From CAZNFR01 sp964572225 (lineage in GTDB: Bacteria; Bacteroidota; Bacteroidia; Bacteroidales; GCA-2748055), in NCBI GenBank assembly GCA_964572225.1, contig CAZNFR010000023.1, forward strand, positions 1 to 47,304: DNA of 47,304 bases. Direction: 5' to 3'. Position 1 is the first letter of the stretch. Every line of letters begins with the position of its first letter. The translations under genes and the position numbers were made by a program. This document shows, one piece after another, positions 6,526 through 15,486 of this stretch. The notes under the pieces were generated by a model. The model was not told the origin of the DNA. It made no database searches and was given only the letters and a program-made list of their open reading frames with translations.

Positions 6526-8346
6526 TTAAAACATTTGCAACTTATGCAGTTTTCTGTAGGTACCCTCTCTTACTGAAAGTAATTCTTCATGTTTTCCCAC
6601 CTCTACGATCCTGCCTTCGTCAAGCACTACAATAGTGTCTGCATGCTTAACAGTCGACAACCGGTGGGCAATCACAATGGAGGTACGATTCTCCATCAAT
6701 TTCACAATCGCATTTTGTACCAATCTTTCAGACTCAGTATCCAGGGCGGAGGTTGCTTCGTCCAGGATTAATACCGGCGGATTCTTCAATACAGCCCTGG
6801 CAATACTTATCCTCTGTCTCTGCCCCCCTGAAAGTTTGCTCCCCCCTTCACCAATATTGGTATAATATCCATTTGCCGTTTCCATAATAAAATCGTGTGC
6901 ATTTGCCACTTTCGCAGCTTCAATTACATCTTCTTCCGCTACAGAGCTCATCCCGAATGCAATGTTATTAAAGAAGGTATCATTAAATAGTATGGATTCC
7001 TGGCTTACAATCCCCATCAATCGCCTCAGATCGCGCAACTTAAAATCTTTAACGTTGATCCCGTCAAGAAGGATCTCTCCCTTAACAACATCTATAAACC
7101 TGGGGAGCAGGTCTACCAGCGTTGATTTTCCGGATCCCGATTTTCCGACCAGGGCTACGGTGCTTCCTTTTTTAACTTCCAGGTTTATGTCTCGCAATAC
7201 ATCATCTTTTTCGTACCTGAACCAGACATTCCGGTACTCAATGGATCTTTCAAAACCCTGCTTATTGACAGGATCAGGTCTTTCAAGGATTTTGATATCG
7301 GCATCCAGGATTTCGTCCACCCTTTCTGAAGATGCGAGCCCTTTCAATACATTATAGTATGCGGTGGTTACACTTTTGGACGGATTGATAATCTGAGAGA
7401 AGATAGCCAGGTAGGCAATCAGCTTGGAAGGGGTCATTTCCCCTGTCCCTTCCAGGGCCATTCGCCCTCCGTACCATAAAACGACAACCAGCACGGAGAC
7501 ACCCAAAAATTCACTAAGAGGACTCGCGAGGTGCTGCCTGCGAAAAACTTTCATTAGTAAATTGGTATAAAAATTATTGGTGCTTCTGAATCGGTTCTCC
7601 ATCTTCGGCTCTGCGTTGAATGCTTTAATGATCCTTAATCCGCCAAGAGTTTCCTCAAGGATTGACATGATCAAACCTAACTTTTTTTGTCCTTTCAGGG
7701 AAGTGGACCGCAAAGATTTACCAATTCTGCCGATAAGTATACCGCTCACTGGCAATAAAACCAGAACAAACAGGGTAAGATTTGCACTTATCGCAAATAA
7801 AGCAACCAAATAGGAAATGATAAGTATAGGATCCCGGAACAACATCTCCAGCGAACGAACCACACTTACCTCAATTTCCTGGATATCCTGGGACATTCGA
7901 CTCATAATGTCCCCTTTCTTCTCTTCACTAAAGAATCCCAAAGGCAATTCGAGGATCTTGGTGAATAATTGGTTTCTGATATCCTTCACTACACCTGCTC
8001 TGATGGGGATCATATAATATCTTGATAAATAAAGGAACAGGTTTTTCAGCAAGGTGGTCAGGATAACCATGAGTCCCACAAAAAATAAAGCATAGACTTT
8101 TCCCTTATTAAGAATGATTTCTGACATAAGATAGTTGAAATTGTGTATCAAACTATCCATGGTCATTTCAAAGGGTCTGGCCTCAGTTACAAGGTCGGTC
8201 TGTCCGAACAGCAGGTTAAGAAAGGGAGCAATGAGGGCAAGGGAGGAAACCGAGAAAATTGCGGTGAGAAGCATAAAGCTGATACTCGTGATCGCCTTCC
8301 ACTTGTAAGGAAATACATATTTAAAAATCCGGTAAAGCTTCTTCAT
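6526..8346 (-). CDS. MsbA-type ABC exporter (fused permease and ATPase)
   Basis: The 606-residue half-transporter has an N-terminal six-helix type IV exporter domain (about 1-335) and a C-terminal ATPase with Walker A GKSGSGKST near residue 400, signature LSGGQRQR, Walker B VLILDEAT and a switch His in VIAHRLS. Homodimers of this family flip lipids such as lipid A-core or export other amphiphiles. There is no C39 peptidase domain at the N-terminus, so it is not a dedicated double-glycine peptide exporter. It lies 48 bases downstream of purB and 9 bases upstream of the glycosyltransferase, suggesting a small operon. Confidence 0.9.
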   Translation of the reverse strand: MKKLYRIFKYVFPYKWKAITSISFMLLTAIFSVSSLALIAPFLNLLFGQTDLVTEARPFEMTMDSLIHNFNYLMSEIILNKGKVYALFFVGLMVILTTLLKNLFLYLSRYYMIPIRAGVVKDIRNQLFTKILELPLGFFSEEKKGDIMSRMSQDIQEIEVSVVRSLEMLFRDPILIISYLVALFAISANLTLFVLVLLPVSGILIGRIGKSLRSTSLKGQKKLGLIMSILEETLGGLRIIKAFNAEPKMENRFRSTNNFYTNLLMKVFRRQHLASPLSEFLGVSVLVVVLWYGGRMALEGTGEMTPSKLIAYLAIFSQIINPSKSVTTAYYNVLKGLASSERVDEILDADIKILERPDPVNKQGFERSIEYRNVWFRYEKDDVLRDINLEVKKGSTVALVGKSGSGKSTLVDLLPRFIDVVKGEILLDGINVKDFKLRDLRRLMGIVSQESILFNDTFFNNIAFGMSSVAEEDVIEAAKVANAHDFIMETANGYYTNIGEGGSKLSGGQRQRISIARAVLKNPPVLILDEATSALDTESERLVQNAIVKLMENRTSIVIAHRLSTVKHADTIVVLDEGRIVEVGKHEELLSVREGTYRKLHKLQMF

Positions 8347-8394
8347 ATTAAGCCCTGAATTGTCCTCAAACTAAACGAAAAAAGCTAAGAATAA

Positions 8395-9738
8395 CTATAA
8401 ACCCGTGTAGTTTTTTGGGGAAATATTTTTCAACTCTTTCTTAACCTCTTCAGTAATGTCCAGATTATCAATAAAATTATGTATTGCCTCCTGGTCAATT
8501 CTTGCATTCCGTCGAGTGAGCTCTTTTAGAGCTTCATAAGGATCCGGGAAAGATTCCCTCCGAAGAATGGTCTGTATGGCTTCCCCGACCACTACCCAGT
8601 TTTCATCGAGATCCCGATCTAGTTTGTCCCGATTGATGATAAGTTTATCCAGTCCCTTCAGCAGGGATTTAATGGCCAGAAAACTATGTGCAAGGGGCAC
8701 CCCTATATTCCGAAGAACCGTTGAGTCTGTCAAATCCCTTTGAAGCCTGGAAATGGGAAGTTTCTCGGAGAGGTGCCTGTAAATTGTGTTGGCAACACCC
8801 AGGTTTCCCTCTGCATTCTCAAAGTCGATCGGGTTCACTTTATGCGGCATGGTCGATGAGCCTACCTCTCCTTTTTTGATCTTTTGCCTGAAATACTCCA
8901 GCGAAATATAGAACCAGAAATCCCGGCAGAGGTCAATTAGGATAACATTAATCCTGGAAAGATTATCGAATATTGCAGAAAGCCTGTCATAATGGTCAAT
9001 CTGGGTGGTGGTTCTGGACCTGGAAAGACCCAGAACATCCTTAACAAATCTGTCTGCAAAAGAATTCCAGTCAACCCCGGGATAAGCAACATGATGGGCA
9101 TTAAAATTACCTGTGGCGCCCCCAAACTTAGCGGGGAATTCAAGTTTCTGAAGCATGGTAAACTGGACTTTGAGTCGTTCTGAAAAAACTTCAATCTCTT
9201 TACCCAAACGGGTAGGGGAAGCAGGTTGGCCGTGTGTTCTGGCCAGCATGGGAACATCCGACCATTCCCCGGAAAGATTGTCCAGTTTTTGTATGGCTTC
9301 CTCCAATAGGGGCAGAAACTCTAAAGTAAGTGCATCCCTGAATGATAAAGGAACAGCCGTATTGTTTATGTCCTGCGAGGTAAGAGCAAAATGAATAAAT
9401 TCCTTCTTTTCAGAAAGATCAATCTCTTCAAACTTTTCTTTCAAAAAATACTCAACTGCTTTTACATCGTGATTCGTGGTTTTTTCAATCTCTTTCACCC
9501 TTTCCGCATCGTCGAGGGTAAATTCCTCGTAAAACTTCCTAAGGGCCTTCTTATATTCTTTTCCGGGAAGATCCAGACCTTTAATTCCCATTTCTGCAAG
9601 GGAAATAAAATATTCAATCTCTACTTTTATGCGGTATCGGATCAAACCGTATTCCGAAAAATAAGGGGCTAATTCCAAAGTTTTACTCCTGTACCTTCCA
9701 TCAATCGGAGAAATAGCCGTCAGTTCGTTTAGTTTCAT
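8395..9738 (-). CDS. purB: Adenylosuccinate lyase
   Basis: The 447-residue enzyme belongs to the fumarase/aspartase superfamily. It carries the signature GSSTMPHKVNPIDFEN, including the flexible catalytic loop serines, and the N-terminal TAISPIDGRY motif of the long, E. coli-like PurB form. It cleaves SAICAR to AICAR and adenylosuccinate to AMP in purine synthesis. Length and motifs are complete. It is the first gene of a probable purB-exporter-glycosyltransferase unit and is transcribed divergently from mqnA. Confidence 0.96.
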   Translation of the reverse strand: MKLNELTAISPIDGRYRSKTLELAPYFSEYGLIRYRIKVEIEYFISLAEMGIKGLDLPGKEYKKALRKFYEEFTLDDAERVKEIEKTTNHDVKAVEYFLKEKFEEIDLSEKKEFIHFALTSQDINNTAVPLSFRDALTLEFLPLLEEAIQKLDNLSGEWSDVPMLARTHGQPASPTRLGKEIEVFSERLKVQFTMLQKLEFPAKFGGATGNFNAHHVAYPGVDWNSFADRFVKDVLGLSRSRTTTQIDHYDRLSAIFDNLSRINVILIDLCRDFWFYISLEYFRQKIKKGEVGSSTMPHKVNPIDFENAEGNLGVANTIYRHLSEKLPISRLQRDLTDSTVLRNIGVPLAHSFLAIKSLLKGLDKLIINRDKLDRDLDENWVVVGEAIQTILRRESFPDPYEALKELTRRNARIDQEAIHNFIDNLDITEEVKKELKNISPKNYTGL

Positions 9739-9858
9739 TTATCTATGGGATTTAGGAATTCAGCTTACAGGACAATAAACGGGTGATTTCCCGGTAAACT
9801 GTTAAGGATGTGGATAAAATAACCCGTAATGCTAATTCTTATTTTTATTACTACATTT

Positions 9859-9879
9859 AAACCACAAATTTAGTGGTTT
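9859..9879. repeat. Inverted repeat AAACCAC / GTGGTTT between purB and mqnA
   Basis: Seven-base arms at 9859-9865 and 9873-9879 surround the loop AAATTTA and are followed by more T residues on the plus strand. The shape recalls a weak intrinsic terminator, but it lies in a divergent promoter region, where a regulatory site or attenuator for mqnA is more plausible. The minus-strand sequence over 9865-9872 reads TAAATTTG, a match to the Bacteroidota -7 element that could serve purB, though no -33 partner is evident. Confidence 0.4.
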
Positions 9880-9962
9880 TTTTCAATACCCCGGCAGAGT
9901 AACCAGGCTTTAAAAAACAGGCACCTGCAGAATGTTTCCTGTCAACTCTTTGTTTACTTTCA

Positions 9963-10727
9963 ATGAAGACGATCAGAATATCTGTTGTAAAATACCTCAA
10001 TTCGCTCCCATATATATATGGAATTGAACACATTACCCCCGCTTTACCAGCAAACCTCAGCTATGATACACCTGCCGGTTGTTTTCAAAAACTTGGGGAA
10101 AAATGTTGCGATCTGGGCCTTGTACCGGTAGTGGCTCTTGGGGAGTATCCTGACTTTCGGATATTTGCGGATTATGGCCTGTGGACTCCGGGCTTCGTAA
10201 AATCCGTGATTCTGGTTAGTAAATCCCCCTTACACAAAATCCGGGAAATTCAACTGGATTACCAATCAAAAACCAGTGTGGAACTGGTGAAAATCCTTTG
10301 TAGGGATTATTGGAAAATTTCTCCTCTTTTCCTCCCTGGATTACCAGGGTTTGAAAATGAACCTCTTAACGAAAGCACTGCAAAACTAATCATTGGCGAC
10401 AGGGCATTTGCATTTTATAAGCAGGGTTATTTGATAACCGACCTGGGTGAAGCATGGAAAAAACATACAGGCCATGGATTTGTTTATGCTGCCTGGGTAA
10501 GCAATACGGATCTGCCTGCTGAATTTAAAGAACAATTCCAAAAAGCTCTGGATTTGGGTCTGGAAAATGTCAACAGGATCGCTGAGATCTACCCTTCCAT
10601 TCTGGGTAAAGAAGAGCTTAAAAGCTACCTTACGGAGAACATTCGATATAAACTGGATGTTTCTGCGAGAAAAGGATTAAATTTATTTCTTGAAATTTTG
10701 AATGAACACAAGGTTAAAACCCAATAG
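9963..10727 (+). CDS. mqnA: Chorismate dehydratase (futalosine pathway)
   Basis: The 254-residue protein opens with the family-typical ISVVKYLNSLPYIYGIE segment and has the periplasmic-binding-protein-like fold of MqnA/MqnD enzymes. It carries the LVPVVAL and GDRAFAF-type stretches. The length is normal. MqnA converts chorismate to 3-enolpyruvylbenzoate, the first step of the futalosine route to menaquinone. MqnD is the related alternative, but the N-terminal motif favours MqnA. A UbiA-type prenyltransferase at 31385 could supply a later step of the same pathway. Confidence 0.92.
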   Translation: MKTIRISVVKYLNSLPYIYGIEHITPALPANLSYDTPAGCFQKLGEKCCDLGLVPVVALGEYPDFRIFADYGLWTPGFVKSVILVSKSPLHKIREIQLDYQSKTSVELVKILCRDYWKISPLFLPGLPGFENEPLNESTAKLIIGDRAFAFYKQGYLITDLGEAWKKHTGHGFVYAAWVSNTDLPAEFKEQFQKALDLGLENVNRIAEIYPSILGKEELKSYLTENIRYKLDVSARKGLNLFLEILNEHKVKTQ

Positions 10728-10778
10728 ATTAGAAATCTTCCTCACAAGATCATTAAAATAAAAACTAAAATCATTCGT

Positions 10779-12188
10779 ATGAAACGCCATAAATCCTTAT
10801 TAATTCTGGCTGTATCCCTGATGCTATACATCATAGGTACTGCCCAGGCCGGTGAAAACAGCAATGTTACCAAAATATACAAATTCGACATTAAAGAGGA
10901 TATTGCCAAACCTGCCTGGAGGACCACCCAGGAAGCTTTCCGGGAAGCTTATGCAGCCGGAACCGATATCATTATAATTCATATGAACACTTATGGAGGA
11001 TTGGTTAATATGGCCGATTCCATAAGGACTAAAATTTTGAACAGCCGTATCCCTGTCTTTGTCTATATTGATGATAATGCAGCTTCTGCCGGGGCCCTTA
11101 TCTCGATAGCCTGCGATAAAATCTATATGCGTCCCGGAGGGAAAATCGGTGCCGCCACTGTGGTAAACCAAAGCGGAGAGCAGGTTCCGGATAAGTTCCA
11201 GTCCTACATGAGGGCAACAATGAGGGCCACGGCCGAAGCCCAGGGTAAAGACACTCTCATTTCCGGAAACGACACTATTATCCAATGGAAAAGAGATCCG
11301 AAAATTGCAGAGGCCATGGTTGACCCTTCCATTTTTATTCCCGAAGTGAGTGATTCCGGTAAAGTGCTTACATTTACTGCTGAAGAGGCGCTCAGATACA
11401 ATTATAATGACGGACTTGCCAGCAGTATTTCCGAGGTTATCGAGCTTGCGGGAATCGAAGAATATGAGCTTCTTGAGTATACTCCTACTACAATCGACAA
11501 AATTATTTCCTTCCTGCTAAGTCCTGTAATTCAGAGTCTGCTGATTATAGGGATTTTCGGTGGACTATATTTTGAGTTGCAATCACCAGGAATCGGCTTC
11601 CCTCTGGGTGCCGCCATTTTATCGGCCATACTCTATTTCGCCCCTTTATACCTGCAGGGCCTTGCCGATAATTGGGAACTGATCATCTTTATCCTGGGTA
11701 TCGTGCTGCTTGCAGTAGAGATTTTTGCCATTCCGGGTTTTGGAGTTGCCGGAGCTACCGGACTTGTCCTGATCGTGGGAGGACTTACCATGGCCATGGT
11801 GGATAACGTAGTTTTTGAAACAGGAGATATTGCTCTTGTACTTAATACCATTCTTAGAGCTTTTGTTATCGTAGCCATATCCATGGTCATTGCCCTCGTT
11901 GGGGGATTATATCTTGGACATAAAATGTTTACATCCAGGGTGTTTAAGTTTGCCCTTAACGATACCCAACAGGTGGAAAACGGGTTTACAAGTGCAGCTG
12001 CTGAGAATAAAAAGCTGGTTGGGAAAGAAGGTACAGCCTATACTGTGCTCAGACCCTCAGGAATTGTTGAAATTGAAGGTGAACTATACGACGCCATAGC
12101 AAACTACGGTTATATTGATAAAGGATCAAAGGTCAAAGTGATCAGCTATGAAACCATTCAGATCCATGTAGAAAAAATGGAAGAATAA
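10779..12188 (+). CDS. NfeD-family membrane serine protease (ClpP-like domain plus membrane and OB domains)
   Basis: The 469-residue protein has a signal peptide (about 1-24) and a ClpP/crotonase-fold protease domain with the probable nucleophile Ser103 in DNAASAGA and the probable general-base Lys139. About four to five membrane helices lie between residues 245 and 390, and a C-terminal NfeD OB-fold follows. This is the long NfeD form, whose archaeal members cleave stomatin C-termini. No stomatin/SPFH partner gene lies next to it here. It follows mqnA after about 50 bases and may share its transcript. Confidence 0.9.
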   Translation: MKRHKSLLILAVSLMLYIIGTAQAGENSNVTKIYKFDIKEDIAKPAWRTTQEAFREAYAAGTDIIIIHMNTYGGLVNMADSIRTKILNSRIPVFVYIDDNAASAGALISIACDKIYMRPGGKIGAATVVNQSGEQVPDKFQSYMRATMRATAEAQGKDTLISGNDTIIQWKRDPKIAEAMVDPSIFIPEVSDSGKVLTFTAEEALRYNYNDGLASSISEVIELAGIEEYELLEYTPTTIDKIISFLLSPVIQSLLIIGIFGGLYFELQSPGIGFPLGAAILSAILYFAPLYLQGLADNWELIIFILGIVLLAVEIFAIPGFGVAGATGLVLIVGGLTMAMVDNVVFETGDIALVLNTILRAFVIVAISMVIALVGGLYLGHKMFTSRVFKFALNDTQQVENGFTSAAAENKKLVGKEGTAYTVLRPSGIVEIEGELYDAIANYGYIDKGSKVKVISYETIQIHVEKMEE

Positions 12189-12214
12189 TTCATCCCTGAT
12201 CTTCGTTTCCCGGT

Positions 12215-12670
12215 ATGGAAAAATCAGTTATGGATAACTATGTTTTCAGGGAATACAGAAAAGGAGATTTCCCTGAAATTCAACAATTATGGGTCGCCTG
12301 TGGCATGGGGGGTACTGAAAGAGGGGATACTGAAGAAACCATCCTGAATTGCAATTCTCGCGGTGGGATATTCATTATCGTGGAAGAAACCCACCATGGC
12401 AAAATTGTAGGTACTTCCTGGCTTACCAACGACGGACGAAGGATCATGTTGCATCATTTTTGTATTCGTGAAGACCATAGAAAAAAAGGGCTGGGAACGA
12501 AACTGGGCAAAAAAAGCCTTGAATTTATTAAAGAAAAAGGATTGCAGGTAAAGCTGGAGGTTCATAAAAACAACCGGGAGGCAAAAAGCTTATATGAAAA
12601 ATTAGGCTTCTTTGCTTTCAGGGATTATGATATCTATATGATCCGGGACATTGATTCAATTCCCCTTTGA
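12215..12670 (+). CDS. GNAT-family N-acetyltransferase
   Basis: The 151-residue protein has the GNAT fold. Motif A appears as HRKKGLGTKLGKK near residue 90, the acetyl-CoA pyrophosphate-binding loop. A C-terminal NNREAKSLYEKLGF segment follows, typical of motif B. It would transfer an acetyl group from acetyl-CoA to an amine on a small molecule or protein; the substrate is unknown. An in-frame Met at residue 6 is an alternative start. It lies 26 bases after the NfeD-like gene and could be its co-transcribed neighbour. Confidence 0.87.
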   Translation: MEKSVMDNYVFREYRKGDFPEIQQLWVACGMGGTERGDTEETILNCNSRGGIFIIVEETHHGKIVGTSWLTNDGRRIMLHHFCIREDHRKKGLGTKLGKKSLEFIKEKGLQVKLEVHKNNREAKSLYEKLGFFAFRDYDIYMIRDIDSIPL

Positions 12671-12772
12671 AACCTGGTTAAAACCGAATGCCTGAAATAT
12701 TCAAAGTTCTACGAAAACTGCTAACCCCTCTGCGTAATTTACCTGCACAATTTTAATGGACAAAATCAGTTA

Positions 12773-12809
12773 ATTTCCTTAACAGGGAATAAGATCCTGT
12801 AAAGGAAAT
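12773..12809. repeat. Strong inverted repeat upstream of the CAP-domain gene
   Basis: Fourteen-base arms, ATTTCCTTAACAGG at 12773-12786 and CCTGTAAAGGAAAT at 12796-12809, match with a single mismatch around a 9-base loop. No T-run follows on either strand, so it is not a standard intrinsic terminator. It ends 29 bases before the CAP gene start and could be an operator or a 5'-leader stem-loop covering the translation start region. Confidence 0.55.
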
Positions 12810-12838
12810 CAGCGAGACAGAATAACAACATTTGATAT

Positions 12839-13468
12839 ATGGAGTACCTAAAAATAATAATCCTTTCTGTGGGCCTTAGTTGGATTTTTCCAGTTTATGC
12901 CCAGATAACGGAAGAAACCTGGAAGAAGTGGGATGAAGAAATTCTGGCTTCTGCACATACCGCCTTGTTTTCAGACTTTTTATCGGCCGAGGAAAAGAAA
13001 CTGATATGGCTTTCAAATCTGGCCAGAACCGATGGTAAAAAGTTTACTGAGACCTTCCTGAGTGATTATTTGAAAAACAAGAAGGAAACACGGTATGTCA
13101 GGTCCCTTAGAAAGGACCTTGAAAAAATCAATGGCCTACCTTTGTTCTATCCTGAGGAGGACCTTTACAGAATTGCACTGGATCATGCAATAACCTCCGG
13201 GAAGAAAGGCACAACCGGTCACCAGGGGTTTGAGAGAAGATACTCTCCCATCCTGGGCAAATACAGGGAAGTTGCTGAGAATTGTGCCTATGGATTTGAT
13301 TCCGCTGCCGATATTCTGATCGAGCTTCTTATCGATGAGGGCATTCCGGATCTCGGACACAGAAAGAACCTTCTGCACCCGACCCATAATAGTATCGGAG
13401 TATCCATCCAGCCTCACAAGCGCTTTAAAAACAATTGTGTCATGTCTTTTGGCACGAGGATAAAATAA
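12839..13468 (+). CDS. Exported CAP (SCP/PR-1-like) domain protein
   Basis: The 209-residue protein has an N-terminal signal peptide cleaved near residue 21 (after PVYA), then a CAP domain. The domain shows ALDHAITSGKKGTTGHQG, AENCAYG, and the LGHRKNLLHPTHNSIGVS segment with the conserved His that binds metal or forms the CAP cavity. Bacterial CAP proteins are secreted or periplasmic; most lack a defined activity. It is the first gene of a probable unit with the AhpD-like, pyk, HD and M14 genes. A strong inverted repeat lies just upstream. Confidence 0.87.
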   Translation: MEYLKIIILSVGLSWIFPVYAQITEETWKKWDEEILASAHTALFSDFLSAEEKKLIWLSNLARTDGKKFTETFLSDYLKNKKETRYVRSLRKDLEKINGLPLFYPEEDLYRIALDHAITSGKKGTTGHQGFERRYSPILGKYREVAENCAYGFDSAADILIELLIDEGIPDLGHRKNLLHPTHNSIGVSIQPHKRFKNNCVMSFGTRIK

Positions 13469-13496
13469 TTAACTTTATTGGCGAATAAAACTGTCT

Positions 13497-14054
13497 ATGG
13501 CCAATATAAAAGTAATTCAACCCGATGACGCAACAGGTTATCTGGAAGAGATTTATCATCAGATCCTGGAAAGCAGGGGTAAAATAGCCGAGGTCTACAA
13601 GGTTCAAAGCCTGAATCCAAGATCCATTATCCGCCACCTAGATCTATACCTGACCCTTATGTTTGGTAAATCACCCCTCACCAGGGCCAGAAGAGAAATG
13701 ATCGCTGTTGTTGTCTCTGCTTCCAATGAGTGCGACTATTGCATTAAACATCATTCAGCAGCCCTGGATCATTACTGGAAGGACAATAGAAAAATCAACC
13801 GGTTAATCCAGGACTTCACCAAAGCCGATCTTGAGGAACAGGATGAACTCCTCTGCGAGCTTGCCCAGTTGTCAACCCGGGTACCGGGAAGCCGGAAAAT
13901 CCCTCTCATCCTGAAAAAGCTAAAAAGCAGCGGTGCCGACGATCGTACCCTTCTGGATGCTACATTGATTATCAGTTATTTCAATTTTGTCAACCGGATT
14001 GTCCTCATCCTTGAACCGGATCCCGAGGAGAGTTCGGAAGGCTATATCTATTAA
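13497..14054 (+). CDS. AhpD-like / carboxymuconolactone decarboxylase family peroxidase-related protein
   Basis: The 185-residue helical protein carries the AhpD active-site pattern: Cys79-x-x-Cys82-x-x-x-His86 in ECDYCIKHH. It matches the shape of the 'uncharacterised peroxidase-related enzyme' branch. Members use the Cys pair in thiol-disulfide exchange, sometimes as alkylhydroperoxidase reductants. The substrate is unknown. The gene starts 28 bases after the CAP gene and ends 3 bases before pyk, so co-transcription with pyruvate kinase is likely. Confidence 0.87.
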   Translation: MANIKVIQPDDATGYLEEIYHQILESRGKIAEVYKVQSLNPRSIIRHLDLYLTLMFGKSPLTRARREMIAVVVSASNECDYCIKHHSAALDHYWKDNRKINRLIQDFTKADLEEQDELLCELAQLSTRVPGSRKIPLILKKLKSSGADDRTLLDATLIISYFNFVNRIVLILEPDPEESSEGYIY

Positions 14055-14057
14055 GCT

Positions 14058-15485
14058 ATGCGTCACGAACGTTCACAAACCAAAGTAATTGCCACCCTCG
14101 GTCCCTCAACCCAAAACATTGAGGTGCTCAGGCAAATGTTTTATGAAGGCATCGACGTTTGCAGACTGAATTTCTCACATGGCAGCCATGAGGATCATCT
14201 TCAGAATATCCGGAAAATCCGAGATCTGAATCAGCAGCTGGATGTTCATGTTGCGATCCTGGCCGACCTTCAGGGACCCAAATTGAGGGTCGGTGAGATA
14301 AAAGAAGGTAAGGTTCAGATCGAAAACGGAAATAAATTCAGACTGGTGAACCAGAAATGCATCGGTGATGAAACCCGGGCTTATGTCAGTTATGAAACCC
14401 TTCCCCGGGACGTAAAGAAAGGAGAGATCATCCTTATTGATGATGGCAAATTAAAACTTGAAGTGCTGGATTCGGATGGTGAAAATGAGGTGATAACCCG
14501 GGTTATTCACGGCGGACCCTTATCCTCCAGAAAGGGTGTCAACCTGCCTCACACCAGCATAAGCCTGCCATCCCTTACCAGGAAAGATATCGAAGATGCA
14601 CATTTTGCCCTTGAACATGGGGTGGACTGGATTGCACTCTCCTTTGTCAGATCGGTCACCGACATCATTGATCTTCGAAATCTAATCAAGAAGAGCAAAA
14701 GAAAAGCAAGGATAATCGCAAAAATTGAAAAACCTGAGGCCCTTAAGGAAATAGATGCCATCATTGGAATGTCAGACGGTATAATGGTTGCCCGCGGAGA
14801 CCTGGGAGTGGAGGTGGATTTCGACCAGGTACCGATGATCCAGAAGGATATTGTCAGAAAATGTATAAGTGAGTCCAAGCCTGTGATCATTGCAACCCAA
14901 ATGATGGAAAGCATGATCGTTAATTTTCGTCCCACTCGCGCAGAAGCCACCGATGTGGCCAACGCAGTGCTGGATGGAGCCGACACCCTGATGCTCAGCG
15001 GAGAAACTTCGGTAGGTGAAGACCCTCCCGGGGTAATCCGGAGCATGCAAAAAATTATTGACTGGACCGAAGCACATGGATTTGAATTCTTCCGGAACAA
15101 TCCTCCGGTTGAGTTTTCCAGAACTTTCCTGCCCGACTCCATCTGCTACAACGCTGTCCAGATGGCACAGCAAACCAGGGCAAAGGCGATTATTACATTC
15201 ACACATTCGGGTTATACTGCCATAAGGATATCTTCCTTTCGTCCCAAAGCCAGTATTTTTGCAATAACAGCCAATGAGGCTCTGCTCCCGATGTTGTCCC
15301 TGGTATGGGGAGTAAGGGCTTTCCATACCGATCCTCATGAGAATATCGAATTCTATATAAACCATTCCATCGAATTTCTCAAGGAAAAAAACCTTATCGC
15401 TGAAGGAGATGTAGTGGTACACGTTGGGAGTATCCCCCTCCTTAAAAGAGGTAAAACAAACATGCTGAAACTTAGTTATATCTAA
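14058..15485 (+). CDS. pyk: Pyruvate kinase
   Basis: The 475-residue enzyme has the expected N-terminal TKVIATLGPS, RLNFSHGSHEDH, the catalytic Lys region IIAKIEKPEAL, and MVARGDLGVEV, followed by the ATQMMESM helix and the C-terminal alpha/beta domain. It converts phosphoenolpyruvate and ADP to pyruvate and ATP. There is no extra PEP-utiliser domain, so it is the standard length. It is packed between the AhpD-like gene (3-base gap) and the HD-domain gene (1-base gap). Confidence 0.97.
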   Translation: MRHERSQTKVIATLGPSTQNIEVLRQMFYEGIDVCRLNFSHGSHEDHLQNIRKIRDLNQQLDVHVAILADLQGPKLRVGEIKEGKVQIENGNKFRLVNQKCIGDETRAYVSYETLPRDVKKGEIILIDDGKLKLEVLDSDGENEVITRVIHGGPLSSRKGVNLPHTSISLPSLTRKDIEDAHFALEHGVDWIALSFVRSVTDIIDLRNLIKKSKRKARIIAKIEKPEALKEIDAIIGMSDGIMVARGDLGVEVDFDQVPMIQKDIVRKCISESKPVIIATQMMESMIVNFRPTRAEATDVANAVLDGADTLMLSGETSVGEDPPGVIRSMQKIIDWTEAHGFEFFRNNPPVEFSRTFLPDSICYNAVQMAQQTRAKAIITFTHSGYTAIRISSFRPKASIFAITANEALLPMLSLVWGVRAFHTDPHENIEFYINHSIEFLKEKNLIAEGDVVVHVGSIPLLKRGKTNMLKLSYI

Positions 15486-15486
15486 A

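Noticed and set aside
6526..8346. Exporter considered as the partner for the double-glycine peptide
   Set aside because: It has no N-terminal C39 peptidase domain and is grouped with purB and a glycosyltransferase, fitting a lipid exporter instead.
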